Shown here in pieces: positions 1 through 12,180 of a DNA stretch of 64,000 nt (its first letter is position 1; the number at the start of each line of letters is the position of its first letter). The notes beneath the pieces are model-generated. The model had not been told where the DNA came from. It worked only from the letters and a program-made list of their open reading frames with translations, and did no database searches. Both the position numbers and the translations under genes were made by a program. The stretch is from Struthio camelus (lineage: Eukaryota > Chordata > Aves > Struthioniformes > Struthionidae): contig NC_090954.1 in assembly GCF_040807025.1 (NCBI RefSeq), positions 1,560,001 to 1,624,000 of the forward strand, written 5' to 3'.

Positions 1-1530
1 GGGGCAGTAGGGGTGATTAATGCTGCGATGGGGGTCCCAAAAGAATTTTTTCCCTAATTAAAATATGCTCAGGGTCTCCAAGGACGCATGCTGGCATTCG
101 CAGGAAGCAGCAAGCCACTCCGCTCCCACACCCTACCTGCCCCGTTTCCGTTTCTCTGCAGTCATTTTTAATCTGTTTCTTTAGCATGACAGTGTTTTCT
201 CTACACATTTAACCGTACAAGGGCATTGAAACTATATTTGGTGCTCTCTGTTTTCTTTCTTGCCACAGTTTAAGGTAAAGGGCTGACATACTCACGTGGA
301 TGCTGTAGTTATTTTCTCCTTAACATACCTCTTTCTTCAGAGTGTATAAATCAGGAGCTATTTGGCAGATATTGGGAACACACTCATTAAACCAAGCTTT
401 AGTACGTAATTCCAAATTCTGATTAATTACCAGATGTGTTCCTCCTTCTGCAGTAAAATTATGAAGCTATGGTTTCAAAGGCAAGTTTAGGAGTGATAGT
501 CCCACATGCAAGATTCAGTGAAAATGAAGTGCAGACGTAACTAGTGTTAACTACACCACTGATGCTGAGCACTTTGGGCAATCTCTGCAGTGGTGAGGCT
601 TGAGAAAGCTACAAATTTAGCCAAAATCTGAAGGTATTCTGTTTCAAACCTTTAGACCCAATAGATCATTTTCACTTCCATTGACAATGGATGATAGCCT
701 TCATATAGAGATACTAAGGTGAGAGATTTATTAGATAGAATAATTAGAATTATATTTGCGTGATTGAATTGAGGAAGCTGTATTATATGTTTCTGTGCCT
801 AGCATTACATTAGAACAGTTTTCTTCCTTGTTCAGAATTGATTAAATCCATTTATCATCTCCTAAGTTCATGCTAAACTCATTCCATCTGCATTTTCTTT
901 CTCTTCATGCACTTTACACCATGAGAAAGACAGAACATTGGAAAAAGTGAATAAATATCTCAGTAAAACCCAAGTGTTCAACCCAAGTCCTTAAACACAA
1001 GGGAGAAAAGAGGAGAAGGAAAACGGGCTAAATTCCCGGGTTACATAAGCTGACATACATCTAGTTGGAGATGCTTAATTTTCCTCTTGCCTAGGCAGTT
1101 CAGGGATTTCTCTGCAGAAACCAATGGAGTTTGGTCTAAGTAAAAATGGAAACAGTCTGTCTGAGTTATAAATGGCACTTGCTGCAAGTAGCATACAAAT
1201 AATGAGAAACAAAATTCCTACCATCAGGAACTGAAAGGAAGGAGTCTGTGGAATAGAGAACAGAGAACAGTGATGGCTCTGTCATAAAACAAAAATGGAC
1301 TATGGTGTTTACAGAATAACAATTTATTTCTTAGCATTTTCTAAAATCCCACCAGTTTTACTTATAGCCAATAGCCATTGTCAGCCTCGACACCTCTGTG
1401 TCTAGCTCCACTAATAGTCACATGAAGATTTCCTCTGTGGAGATGATGGCTATGAGGTGTATGCCTCTGCTGTAAATCTGTTTCTGCTGGGGTAGGAACG
1501 GCTGTTGGCAAAATCAGCAGGATTTATTAT
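1..1530. other. Non-coding, nothing recognised
   Basis: AT-rich, CpG-poor sequence. Open frames are short, and no repeat family, RNA gene or promoter is evident. If the window cuts through an intron, no splice site here is convincing. Confidence 0.6.
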
Positions 1531-1640
1531 CATAGAAGCATGGTAATATAGGCTAGAAGGGACTGTGAGCGGTCATTGAGTCCACTGAGTCTTGCTCAAA
1601 GCTATCCAAAGCTATGACTGGATTGTTGCCAACAAATTAT
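1531..1640 (-). mobile_element. CR1 LINE 3' end, old fragment
   Basis: Read on the plus strand, the start (CATAGAAGCATGGTAATATAG) followed by GGCTAGAAGGGACTG and TCATTGAGTCCA is a diverged form of the inverted CR1 3' terminus, so the element lies on the minus strand with its 3' tail at the left. Only the last hundred or so bases are recognisable and several positions have drifted. Such 5'-truncated tails are the usual form of CR1 copies. Similarity fades after about 1640, so the right boundary is approximate. Confidence 0.7.
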
Positions 1641-3227
1641 TGTAATTAGATTATTCTTGTAATATAAAGTCAGCACAGACTTCCCCTTACTAAATTTAAG
1701 ATCTTCCATTCTTATACACCTTCCATAGAAAACAGTATTTTGGGCTTATGTTTTCTGGTGTTTATTTATAAGTAAGAAACTAAGGAGATTTCTAAAAAAA
1801 AATCTGTGTCTCTTCAATTAGCAAGAGACCTACAAGGCATCTCATAAATGCCTCTGCGCTTTGTATATAATATTAGATGGAAGTATTAAATTGCAAATTG
1901 CAAATGTAAATGTATTGCACATGGCAGGTTGTAAATCTAAGAGAGAGAGAAGGGAATAAATACGGAAACCAAGCTGGATGTTTGTTTTTGAAAGGGCTGG
2001 CTTTAGAAGTGCGAGGATGTTTTTGGTTTACGATCAAGAAGGCACTTGTGTCAGAAGCACTGCACCACTTCACAGAAACATGATTTTCTTTGAAAAAACA
2101 AGCTGAGTTTCTAAAAATCTTTGAAGGCGACCTGTTCTTAACCAAGTAGCAGCAGAGAAAGCTATTTGAGTAAAACTAGATTTCTGTTTACGGGGCCAGC
2201 ACCAAGGGAAACGAGGCACCCTGAGCTGGCCAGCCCCAGGCAACGACGGGCTGCAGCTGGGAGCCGTCGGCTGGGTGCTCCTCGTGGAGGGGGGGGGCAC
2301 AGGTAGAGGCGATTTCCTGGGGCAGCTCTTTAAGCCGGTGTGCAGGGAGGTTGTTTTTAGGAACTATAATGAGAAGAGAGGAAATTTTGGTTATGTGTCT
2401 TGAAGACTGGCAACCTGAGGAGATGTAGGTACAGCAGAAATCTTTCCTGAGTGGGAGGACCAAGCCTGCTGCTCCTATGCTGGAATCAGCAAGGAGTTGC
2501 TTACGGGGAACTGATTAGCTCTCTGGCAGTGCTTAAGTGATGTCCTTATTAAATTTAGAGAAATGAGAATTGCCTTTCCCAGGATGACAGGAGAATGACT
2601 CCTTGTGACTGGTCAAACAAAAATTCTTTGACAGCTAGAGCTGAAGATTTCTTTTAGAAAAAAAATGTGCATAGAAGAGCACGTTCTGGATCTGACAGAA
2701 CTCAATACTGATTAAAAAAAAAATTTCTTTTTCAATGAGAAAATTCATTTGTTTCATTTGTGCTTCAGTGATTTCCCCTTGCACAAACACAGGCAATTTG
2801 GAGCTTACAGTCCCTTCCCTAACATGCTACCTAATTATGAACTGAAGGTGTTGAGCTAATTCAAGAATGATTGCAGTTGAACACCTGATCTGCCTTAGCA
2901 ATTGAAATGTGTTTTGCTTCTCCTACAAGATGGTGGAAGACAAATGTAACTGTTGTGGCTGACCATGGAGCGTTACACTGTGGAGGCTGCCCTTGCCTCG
3001 TTCTTCCCTTTGCAGTCCCACCATCGGCCTGTGTGGAAAAACAGAAAAGTTAAAAAGAGGAGGGATGCTGCTTCATGCTGCAGCCTGGGCTCTTCAGCAA
3101 CATGGACTCAGAAAGGTTTGCCTAATTGTAGCTAAGAAATTGGACTTAATATTTTGAGATTGCAATAAAGCACTGCAAAAATCATCCCTGCTTTCCACAG
3201 CATGCCATGCAGGAGCTGCCCCCCTCT

Positions 3228-3239
3228 CCCCCCCCCCCC
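3228..3239. repeat. C12 homopolymer
   Basis: Twelve C residues end a CT-rich stretch that starts near 3219. On the minus strand this is a G-run. Confidence 0.9.
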
Positions 3240-3556
3240 TTTAATGAAGGGCTGTTTTTTGACCACCTGTAGTTTGTTTTGAACAGCCCTAAGACACGAG
3301 GGTAGGACTTGCTGTTACTTTGAAAGTGTTATATTTGGTAAGATACGGCTTTCTTAAATGAAAAGCTGCTCTACTGAAGGTGGTCCCCCTCTCTGCTGCT
3401 TAGGCCCTGTTTAAAAGGCTGCTCCAGAGAGGCACGTGGACTCCAAGTGAAAAACAATAGATGTGGGTCTGTTTCCTTTTGTTCCCCTCCTAATTAGTTA
3501 TAGTTAATTATAATACTGCTAATCTGTAATCATGTCCCAAGGTATAATGAATATGA

Positions 3557-3581
3557 ATAAAATAATAGAGTATTATTTTAT
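3557..3581. repeat. AT-rich perfect hairpin
   Basis: Eleven-base perfect arms (ATAAAATAATA and TATTATTTTAT) flank a GAG loop. A partial direct repeat of GAATAAAATA follows at about 3584. This could be chance in AT-rich DNA or a cruciform-prone site. Confidence 0.8.
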
Positions 3582-5154
3582 GTGAATAAAATAGTAGATG
3601 TCACATTCCTGAACACTAAGATCTTGACCTAACAATTTCTTGTGCACCTAAAGAAGTGGATATATGTTCAGCTGCTACCTTGAATTGTGTTGTTAGGTGC
3701 CTAATGCTCCTGTTTATACGAACCTGCCATATTCAGAACGGTTTTCAACAAGCGGAATTCCACTATGCCTGTGTTTTTCCCTCAATGTAGGGGAAAAATG
3801 CTGTACCAAACACCCATAATAAGGGCCAAATCATCAAAGACAAGTAGAAACAGGGATGTCAGGGACAGGAAAATAGAACAAAGGAACTAACTACCCCTTC
3901 ATTCCTGTTAAGCCATAATATAGCAAATGGGATTTTAAAAAGGGGGGAAAAAGTGTATATATATACTTAATGAAAAGTACTCTCTGTATTTTTCTTTTTT
4001 TTTTCCCCTCTGTATATGTCACAACTAAAGGGTTACAGTGGTGTTGAAATTTATTCTTTCCTCTATTGAGGAAGATGCTGTTGCAGATTTGCCTGTTTAT
4101 TTTTCCCACCTTCTTGCTGCACGTCACATTGGAAAGGAATAATAGTATTTTCGATCCTTTGGGAGGAGGAGAAGGGAAGCTGGTGTTTCTGTAGGAACAG
4201 GTAGAAGAAGGCTGTGTAACTCAGCTCAGATAACTCTTTAAACTATAAGACTTTCATCTTACAAACTCTGGAGCGTATGTCATAACTTCATTACTTATTA
4301 AACACATTGAAATAAACAGAACTAGTAATGGAAGAAAAATAAAATATGCTTGGGAGCATTTGAAAGATCAAGGCCTACGTTTGGTCTGACGCTGCGTAAC
4401 CCAGAGCAGTTCACAAGGTGTTCTTGGGTTGGATTATTGGACTGGATTATTTCATAGCCAGGCCTGACCCCATCGGGAATATTCTGGGGTAACAGACTAA
4501 CTTGCAATACCAAAGTCTAATGCACACTGAACGAAGAGCTGTAACTTAGTCTAGGAATGAGGTTTTGTTATAATGCATCCAAATACAAGTAAAAGAAGGT
4601 ATTAGTCTAAAAGTCAATACAGCGAAGTGATGCCTAAAATGAGGAAGCGTTTTGGGCACAGGTTAGACAAGTTCTCCCGTTGCCTGTTGGAGAAGACGTT
4701 TCCCAGTGTTTAAGTCCATATTAGATTTCCATTACTGCAGCTAAATTAACGGAGCCCTAAGAGGTGTAACTGTTGTAAAAGCAGCTATTTGCAACGGCCT
4801 CTCCAGGAGAGCTTATTTTGTGTTTTAGAAGTGGTTTTACATACCAACGTGAGGTGCAGCTATGCTTTTCTGTTTGCATCCATGTGGGCTGGCTTCTGTT
4901 TTTAAAAATGCTGGCTTTTCCATGGCTCCAAAACGCTCTATGTTAGAGGGATTCTTGGTTTCAAAAGCTGATTTGAATTAATACTGTGATATAATCAAAC
5001 ATTTGTCCGCTGCAAAAGGCGTGATGTTTTACCCACTTTGCTATGGATGTACATCAAAAATGGCACAGATATAGTTATCAGACATTAAAAATGTGCAAGA
5101 ATTTACTAAGGGAAAATCCAAGTAAAGGAGCCCAAAAAGCTGCTTCTGTCTGGC

Positions 5155-5165
5155 GGGGGGGGGGG
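5155..5165. repeat. G11 homopolymer
   Basis: Eleven consecutive G residues are followed by an A-rich run. The length of such a run is unreliable in sequencing. Confidence 0.9.
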
Positions 5166-6285
5166 AAGAAAAAAAGCTTAATCGTTCCATGGCAGGGAAA
5201 CTGGCATTTTCGCTAATAGCACTGAACTGTGATTCTCACCTTTTCTTAAGAAAAGAAGCAGCATGCTCCATATGACAGTCTGCTTGCTTTGGAAAAAACA
5301 TTTGTTTAAAAGATCTAGTTAATACAGAGCTGTTAATTATCTGACCACTAAATCAGTTGGCTTCTACTGAGCACCCACTGGGGACTAATTTTAAATTCAA
5401 TTAGCACACAATTTAAAGGAATATAGCTGAGAGATTCTAGAAGGCTACAGAGATATGAAATAGGGTTTTGATAAGATACGTTTAGGAAAGAGAAGCTTCT
5501 TGTCTCAACTTCAAGGTTTTGAGCCAGGAGGAACTCCACAGGAGAAATGAAAATTACCTTTGAATGCCAGTACACAGATGAGTTCTTCATATCAATTCTA
5601 ATTTTGTTATTTCAGATAAAATGTTAATCATCCAGAATTTGAACTAACCAATAAGAAAACCTGAAGTATTAAAAAATTCAAGGGGTATATTTGTAAGTTG
5701 ACGCGATGTTGAATTCTTTAGGCACTAGCTAAGACTTTAAAATGTCAAAAAGGCCACTTCCACCATCTTCACCCAGTCAAAAACAAGGCATATAAGAAAT
5801 CTCATCGAGTGCCCTGATTTCCAGACTGCTTTTGCAAATGCAAGAAATCTAGATAAGTACCCAAAAATCAGGGGACTGGCTATATGCATTTTACTCCACA
5901 GAAGTGCAGCCATTTTTAATTGAAACTACTGGTAGGATTATGGAGGTGGAGAATAGATGGTTTGGCTCAGGCTACTTTCTCTCATGATGATCATTCAGAA
6001 GCACCACCACCGTGAAGCGCTCTCTGTATCGACTCCTAGCATGTCTGCCCTGCAGCTGCAGCAATGACAGCAATGTTTACATACTCAAACTACCATTAAA
6101 CTTGCATTTTTTAAGACCTCTTCATAAAATCTGTTTTACAGAGATTATAGACTGCGTAGCAGACTTCTAACAGAGTCACTGAAGCAGTATGGGGATATGT
6201 GTATTATCCATTAAATGACAAATGTGTCATTTATGAGAATCACATATTAAGGTCTTATTGCTTTCCTGTAGCCAGAAATAGGTAA

Positions 6286-6382
6286 GACGGAGCCGTAGGG
6301 TGCGCTCGCAGCGCGGTCTCGTTCTGTGAGCTGGGCGAAGAACTGCGCTGCTAGCTACTCCTGTGCAGCAGCTCTCTCGAGG
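6286..6382. promoter_or_regulatory. CpG-enriched patch
   Basis: Roughly ten CpGs cluster in about 95 bases (GGTGCGCTCGCAGCGCGG near 6299-6316 is the core). The sequence on its left is AT-rich and nearly CpG-free. It may be the outer shore of the island at 7.3 kb or a short regulatory element. Nothing more specific can be read from it. Confidence 0.4.
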
Positions 6383-7261
6383 CAGTTTGTGCACCTTGTC
6401 TAGGGCTTTTAGTTAGGATTTTCCAAGATTCTTAAAAGTTTGAGGCACTCAGCTCTTGGAGTTTGGTGGGATATGAACGCTTGAATCTCTCTGAAGTTGT
6501 AGCCTTTCAGCTGGTTATTCCTGCTGTTCTGTTTAACAAGGGGTAAAGTCTCCTTACTTGGAGAGCTCTGGAAATGTGTGTAATGCTTTGAATTCTTCTG
6601 CTGGTTTAGCAATGCGTGTAGCAGCAGACACGGTAGGGCACAAGTGGTTACCACAGAAATGCATCCTGTAGTGTCACCACAGGAGACAGCACCAACCTCT
6701 CCCTGGCTTCTCTCCCTCCTTTCAGTCTCACCTGTTTTTTTCTGACGTTGTAATCGCACTTCAACGCTGAAATCAGAACTAAGCACGCAACTGACGGCAG
6801 AAGCATGGCTCTCTGAGCCACTCTTCGCTGCCTTGGTTGTAATACGCGGTTTCTTTGAGGAGGGAAGATTGACGCTTCCTCTCTGCTCCTGCAGCTGTCC
6901 ATCTGCTGAAGGACAGATGTGTTTCACTGAAAGAGCTGGTGTAAGGCACCTGGAGTATTGCCTAGCTATTGGAAAGATATACAGGTTCACTTCGTTTATG
7001 TGCTACGCTTGCTTGGGTGTGGTTTTGAATATTTGCATTTTAAGATAAACTTTGATATAGATCAGAGAATTGCTTAGAAATGCCTGTGTTGAAATGTGTA
7101 AAGAGCTTTCCTTCTGCCCGTGGTCTCAGCACTCATCTTGTTCACAGCTGCCAGCCTTAGTGTTAGTAGCAGTTGGGGCTAAAAAAGGTAGGCTGGGTTG
7201 GTAGAAATGTTTCTGTCGCATCACCCATGTAGCCCTAAGGCATAACGACAGAAAAGGTGGT
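6383..7261. other. CpG-shore sequence without a supported gene
   Basis: A 193-codon minus-strand frame (6990-6409) is the most extended here, but it begins with GTG rather than ATG, has no recognisable domain and ends in AT-rich sequence. I treat it as fortuitous. Confidence 0.5.
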
Positions 7262-7486
7262 GTGGGCCTTGCTGTCAGTGCGTTGGCCCCCAGGCTCGCG
7301 CTGGGACAGCCTGGTGAAGGCCCTGGAGAGCGAGACCGCGGCTGCGGTTGTCAGTGCGGTGCCGGGCTCGCTCCAGCCCGGACGGGTACTGGCTGTGCCG
7401 CGCGACGCCGAGGTGGGATCTGCGGGCACCGTGCCGTGGCGCTCGGCTGCTGCTCGCTCCGCTCCGCCACGCTGGAAGCAGCGTGC
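7262..7486. promoter_or_regulatory. Small CpG island
   Basis: About 27 CpGs fall in roughly 225 bases of very GC-rich DNA, with abrupt boundaries to AT-rich sequence on the right. It is compatible with a minor promoter, an enhancer-associated island or an old GC-rich insertion. Overlapping open frames on both strands across the patch are composition effects. No motif decides its direction. It lies about 3.9 kb left of the much larger island at 11.4-12.2 kb. Confidence 0.65.
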
Positions 7487-8540
7487 AACTTATGTGGTTT
7501 TGGTTGCCTATTAACTGCCATCACAAAATGAGTTAAAGTGGGGGAGAAAAGTTTAAAGAGTCCAATTAGTTGAACTTGCATGATTTTTCATGAGCTACGG
7601 TTCACGTCTGCTTCAAGTCTTCATCCCTGCAGAAAACCAAATGTTACAATGCCCAGACAGCCCGTCCCTTGCTGCAGTATAACTTCTAATCAGTGTATAT
7701 TATTTTGATTGTATTGTTTGCCTTAATTTCTTTCCATTCCGTATTACTTTAATTATCCGCTTCTTTTTCTGTTTTGATTTCTGTGTATGTTTTTTTGCAA
7801 ACTCCTGGGGAATTACTGCAAATAGAACCTTATTTAAGAAATGGAATTTTATTTTAAAAAGCCCAGCAAAATAACTACAATTACATTTAAAACTTTTTAA
7901 AGGATGCCAGTTTTCCTTCCTATACTTTTCTGGCACAAATCCATTCTGAAACAGTGCTTGCCAACTCATCTTAATTTTAGATAATTACATTTTTGCAGTT
8001 TCTAATTTGTTAATCTATAGTAATTCTCTTGTGATTTTTAAAAGGCAAAAGGGGGAGTAAGGAAAGCTGATTTGTGATCAGAGTTCTCCCAACTATAATT
8101 AACTGCATCTGAAAAACCATAATTGATGCTTATATAGCTTCCCAATAGCATCTCTTGAATTGGAACACACAGCATTGTATACCGTGCTTTCTGCTCTGAA
8201 AAGATTGATTTGCAAGCCACTTTCAATCTGTTGCTAAGCAGTTAGTGACGGCACACAGTAAAGTCCTCAAGGACAATACAGAACAGCCAGAATGTTTTTC
8301 TCAGTATCAAACCTTTTTTTCCCTTTTTTTCCCCTCCTCGTCTCCTGAAATATTGCATCAGTTGCTCCTTAATCAAAGTATAAAAAATGTTGCCAAGGCA
8401 ATGCCACATTTAGTGCCACAGATCTCGGCAGATAAACCTGTACTGGGAACTACAAATTTTAGAACTTTCACACTAGGCAACAGAGGTGTAATGTGTTTTT
8501 GTTGTCACTGGCATCTTTATTTAAACTCAGGTTTTAGTTT

Positions 8541-8574
8541 TGGTGGTGGGGGGGGTGGTGGTGGTGTTTTTTTT
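8541..8574 (+). repeat. TGG-rich and T-run simple repeat
   Basis: An imperfect (TGG)n tract with an internal G8 runs into T8. The G-rich strand could fold as a quadruplex. It is low-complexity sequence without coding meaning, although an open frame crosses it as poly-glycine. Confidence 0.9.
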
Positions 8575-10119
8575 CCCTCCTCCTTGCACTCATTTAAATA
8601 GGGTTAGTAGAACAATGGTAGAACAAAGTAGGCTTTCTTTAGATAAACCCAGTGAATGTGGGTTTACTGATCTTTTTGTCTGAAAAGTGAAAGCAGCCAT
8701 AGGAAGAACTAGCCTAGCAATGCTTTGTGTTGTAACATGAGAAATAAGTCTGTGCAGAGATGCAGTATACGATGCAGTGCTTTGCATCTATGCCAGAAAA
8801 CAGGAGCTACTTGTACGTCACTCTTGCATCTTTTTCTCTGTGCTGATCTTAGGAGTGTATTTGTACAGAACGAGAATATGAATGTTAAACGTAGCCTGGA
8901 AATAGAATATTCTTTCAGAAGCCTGCTGTTCCCCTTAGGACCATGGAGGGGAAGAGAGAGAGAGAAAGTGTGTGTCTAAGGCAGAGGCATGATTCCGGCA
9001 TGCAAAAAATAAATCAATGAAGCCATTAACCTGTATGCATTTTCTTTATGTGAAGATGCAAATTGAAAACCAATCTTTAAAAAGACATTCTAAACAATTA
9101 GGTCAGAAAAGGGATTGAATACTAAACTCTCTGCTTGCCTGGCTTTTCTGTTCCACTTTGTAATGAGATTTTAATAAAAAGGCAAAAAAGAATGCCAGCT
9201 GAGCTGGCACATCTGACATTTTGATAACCTTGTCAATAATACAGTTATTTTATTGGCTTTAAGCAGCTGCAGAACTTTTCCTTATTGTTTAGCTGTCTGT
9301 TCATTCTATTTCTGTCTTGTTGATAACAGTAAAAAGAAGATGAGTAACAGTGGCAAATCAATAGAAAGGCATGTTTCTTCTTATATGACCATGAATCCAA
9401 CTCTTCAAACTACATCTTAAGGCTCCAGGCTCTCTATTTCATCATAAATAGATATGCAGGAAAAACCACCTGAATTTAGCTGTTGGCTTAGGGTTTTAAA
9501 AATGTATTTCTTCCCAGGTTTTCTCTCTTCTAAATTAAGTTTATATTTAAAGCAAAGCACAATGTTATTTAAGTGAGGGACAAGCTTTTAAGCTTCAATA
9601 TAAGCATCTGTTGGACGGGTGACCACTAAAAGAGCTTACATCAGTGTTCAACCTTGTGACAGCAGACAAGAATCTTTACTGCTATTTTATGAGGTTGCAT
9701 TCCTGTTTGAAAGGTAAAATGAGGACTTCTGTTTTTTCCCCTTCTGGCTGGGTCCTAAAAAAAGGAGCTGAAGGTGAGCTTAAAAGAAATAAAAATTTTC
9801 AGGAATATGTGCAATGTACTACATCTAGGCAAGCAAATTTGACAGATACAGCATGGCTATGGTACAGCTGGCTGAGATGTAGCGCTTGAGAAAGTGATGT
9901 GGGAATCGCTGTGCCTTGCAAGAGGAGTGAGAATCATGTGAAACTCTAAGACAAGTCCTTAAATAGAACCGGAGAAATAGAGATTTTAGTTGGTGACTGA
10001 GCAGAACAAGGCAGAAAAAACGGCTATGACTTTTTTTTCCTGCTCCTGAGTCCTGCAGAACAGGCAGCAGGGGGAACACTTTGCTTCAGGTCAACTCTGA
10101 ATCATTTTTCTTTGCCTCA

Positions 10120-10262
10120 GAAATATATGCATATATTTTTTTTCAGATTTAGAACATTGGAAAATTTCTGTTTTAATTGAATCAATTTTTAAACAAAAAT
10201 CCTATTTAAAAAATTAACTGATGAAATAAAATATTTAAACATTATTAAAATATCAAAATTAA
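10120..10262. repeat. AT-rich low-complexity tract
   Basis: The stretch is almost entirely A and T with short homopolymers and no clear period. It has no coding potential. Such tracts can be scaffold-attachment-like or simply relaxed sequence. Confidence 0.7.
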
Positions 10263-11370
10263 ACACTGCAGCACCTTTTAAATTGACTTCCTTCACTCCC
10301 ATTTCTGTGTGTCTCCTCCCCCCCGCCCCCTCCTCTTGCATCAATTTTGACTAGCTTTAGATGCTTTGATTTAGTTCTCATCCCTGAAAGTCCAGGTTTT
10401 AACAAATGTATTGTTCCGCTTTTAGAAGGAGTGAAATCTAATCTCAGGTGCCCCTGCTCCTGCCGCCTTCCCTGGGCTCTGCTCAGTCCTCTGGCAACCT
10501 GGGCGCTATTAAATGTGTGTCTGCTGACCACCTTGCACTTGAAAAAAATTAAAGTTCATTCCCTAACTCTCTACCTCCAGTTATTCTGGGTTCATTTGTG
10601 GAAAACAAAACTCTTGCTGAGTTGTAAGATCAGGAAGATCAACAACAATTTACAGGGCAAAACTGCAATGTGTTCATTTAGCAAACAAGTTACGCAGGGA
10701 GATCTTTTACACCGTCCAAGAACATCACTACATAAATGTTTCTGGTATTATTCATCCGAATTTCTAAAATTTTGTTTCTGTGAAACTTGCATGTTGCTGA
10801 AAAGCTTGAGGACACTTTTCACCACTCTTGTATTCAGTCCGGCCGTACAGGAGCAACCAGAAAGCAGATGACGGTGTCAGCGCTCAGGAAACGTGCTGCT
10901 GCCGGGTGCCGCGATGAGCGCTTCCTTGCAGCTGAGGATGTGGCCATCTCTGAAGCCCGGTCTTGAGTCAAAACTGATGATTGCGTTGCTCTAGACGACC
11001 CGTCTCGATCGAATGCAAAACCTGCAAAATCTTGCTCTTGGGTTGCTTTATAATCTATGTATGTACTGAACTTGCAGGAATTGCAAGAAAGCTGCGAAAG
11101 TCAAAATTAAAAATAGAACACTTGAAAACAACAAAACACTGCTCTCAGCAACACGTAATTTCAATCGAACAGAATATTCAGTATATGAAACTTCAGCTGT
11201 GATCACTGAAGTGTGTAAGGCACCAAAAGTGGATTCTAACTTCTAGCAGCTTCTTCGTATTCATGTAAGAATGAATATATAAACGTGTCACTTTAAAAAA
11301 TCGAATTTCGTTCCAAAATTTTTCTCTCCTGCTGTCTTAAAAGTATTTTTCCCCTCATAAAATGTCATCA

Positions 11371-12180
11371 AAGGCAGCGCCGTGGCGCGCTCGGACGAGC
11401 CGCCTCGCCGCCGGGGCGAGGCCTGGGCCTCCCTCGCGCTGCTGCGCCGACATGAAACGTGGGGCCGTGGCGCGAGCGCAGCTACCCCGCCGCCGGCGCC
11501 GCCCGCCTCGGGCGTTGTTTGGTGACAGAGAGGGGTGAAAAACGCTCCTGCCTTCGCTTGGCTCTAAAACGTCCAGCCAGATGAGTGCCGGAGCCGAGGT
11601 CTCAGAGGAGAGGCAGCCCGCGGGCGCCGCCATCCCACCGGGCTGGCGCCTCATGGCGCCCCGCTGCCTTCAGGCGGCCTCGCGCTGGAAAAGGTGTTTA
11701 AAAAGTTTAGCGGCGATGCCAGAAGCGAGTGAGAAAAACGCCGCGGAGCCTGGCGAGCCCCTCGAAGGGCCCTTCGGGAGCCAAAGCACGAGGAGCCCCC
11801 ATGGCTGGGAGCCGAAGCTGGCGGAGGCAAATGAGGTAAAACAGGTTTTTAAGTGCTGCTTTACCAAAATCGCCGTATGTTGCTGGAAGAGTCTCCTTTC
11901 TAGGAGCAGATGTCGACCGAAGCCGACTTCTAGGACCCCGCTCGGCGCGGGGCCGGTGGCGCGAGGAGGCTCCTCGGCCTTGGGCGCTGGGGGCGCGCGC
12001 ACGACGCGAGCGGCGCTGCTGCCGTTTTCCCGGTTTACGGCGGGATTTATTGGGGCCGGCTTGAAACCGCCTCGCGGCCGGACGCTCGTGGGTGCCGGGG
12101 CCGCCGTCGGCGCGGGCAGAGGGCTGGGCGGCCGCTGACGGCTCCTCGCCGCTCCGGGGACTGAAACCGTTGGGTCTCTG
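11371..12180. promoter_or_regulatory. Strong CpG island, probable promoter
   Basis: The stretch is sharply GC-rich against an AT-rich background. A hand count gives about 100 CpG dinucleotides in roughly 810 bases, at or above the number expected from base composition, whereas flanking DNA is CpG-depleted. In vertebrates such islands usually mark unmethylated promoters and first exons. NRF1-like GCGC-N-GCGC runs occur near 11469-11480 and 11990-12010. No TATA box is evident. A splice-donor-like site (GAG/GTAAAA) lies at 11835/11836 on the plus strand. The direction of transcription is not determined. Long open frames cross the island on both strands, as expected from GC-rich DNA, and neither resembles a protein I know. 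It could drive a protein gene with distant exons, a long non-coding RNA, or a divergent pair. Confidence 0.85.

Larger units (their letters stand above)
1641..6285. other. Non-coding, simple repeats only
   Basis: AT-rich DNA with G/C homopolymers near 2289, 3228 and 5155, an A/T hairpin at 3557 and a short TA repeat near 3956. A GC-richer patch at 2195-2330 holds a few CpGs but is not an island. Around 3491-3535, TAAT-type cores are dense, which may be chance in AT-rich DNA. Confidence 0.6.
7487..11370. other. Non-coding between two CpG islands
   Basis: Mostly AT-rich, with a TGG tract at 8541, a CT-rich run at 10313-10335 and a mild CpG rise at 10840-11015 leading into the large island. The 174-codon plus frame at 10347-10871 starts at TTG and is leucine- and cysteine-rich without a domain. 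Confidence 0.6.

Noticed and set aside
6409..6990. 193-codon minus-strand open frame
   Set aside because: It starts at GTG, which is not a normal vertebrate start, and shows no domain, conserved motif or splice context.
10347..10871. 174-codon plus-strand open frame
   Set aside because: It starts at TTG, has a leucine/cysteine bias from T-rich sequence, and has no recognisable family.
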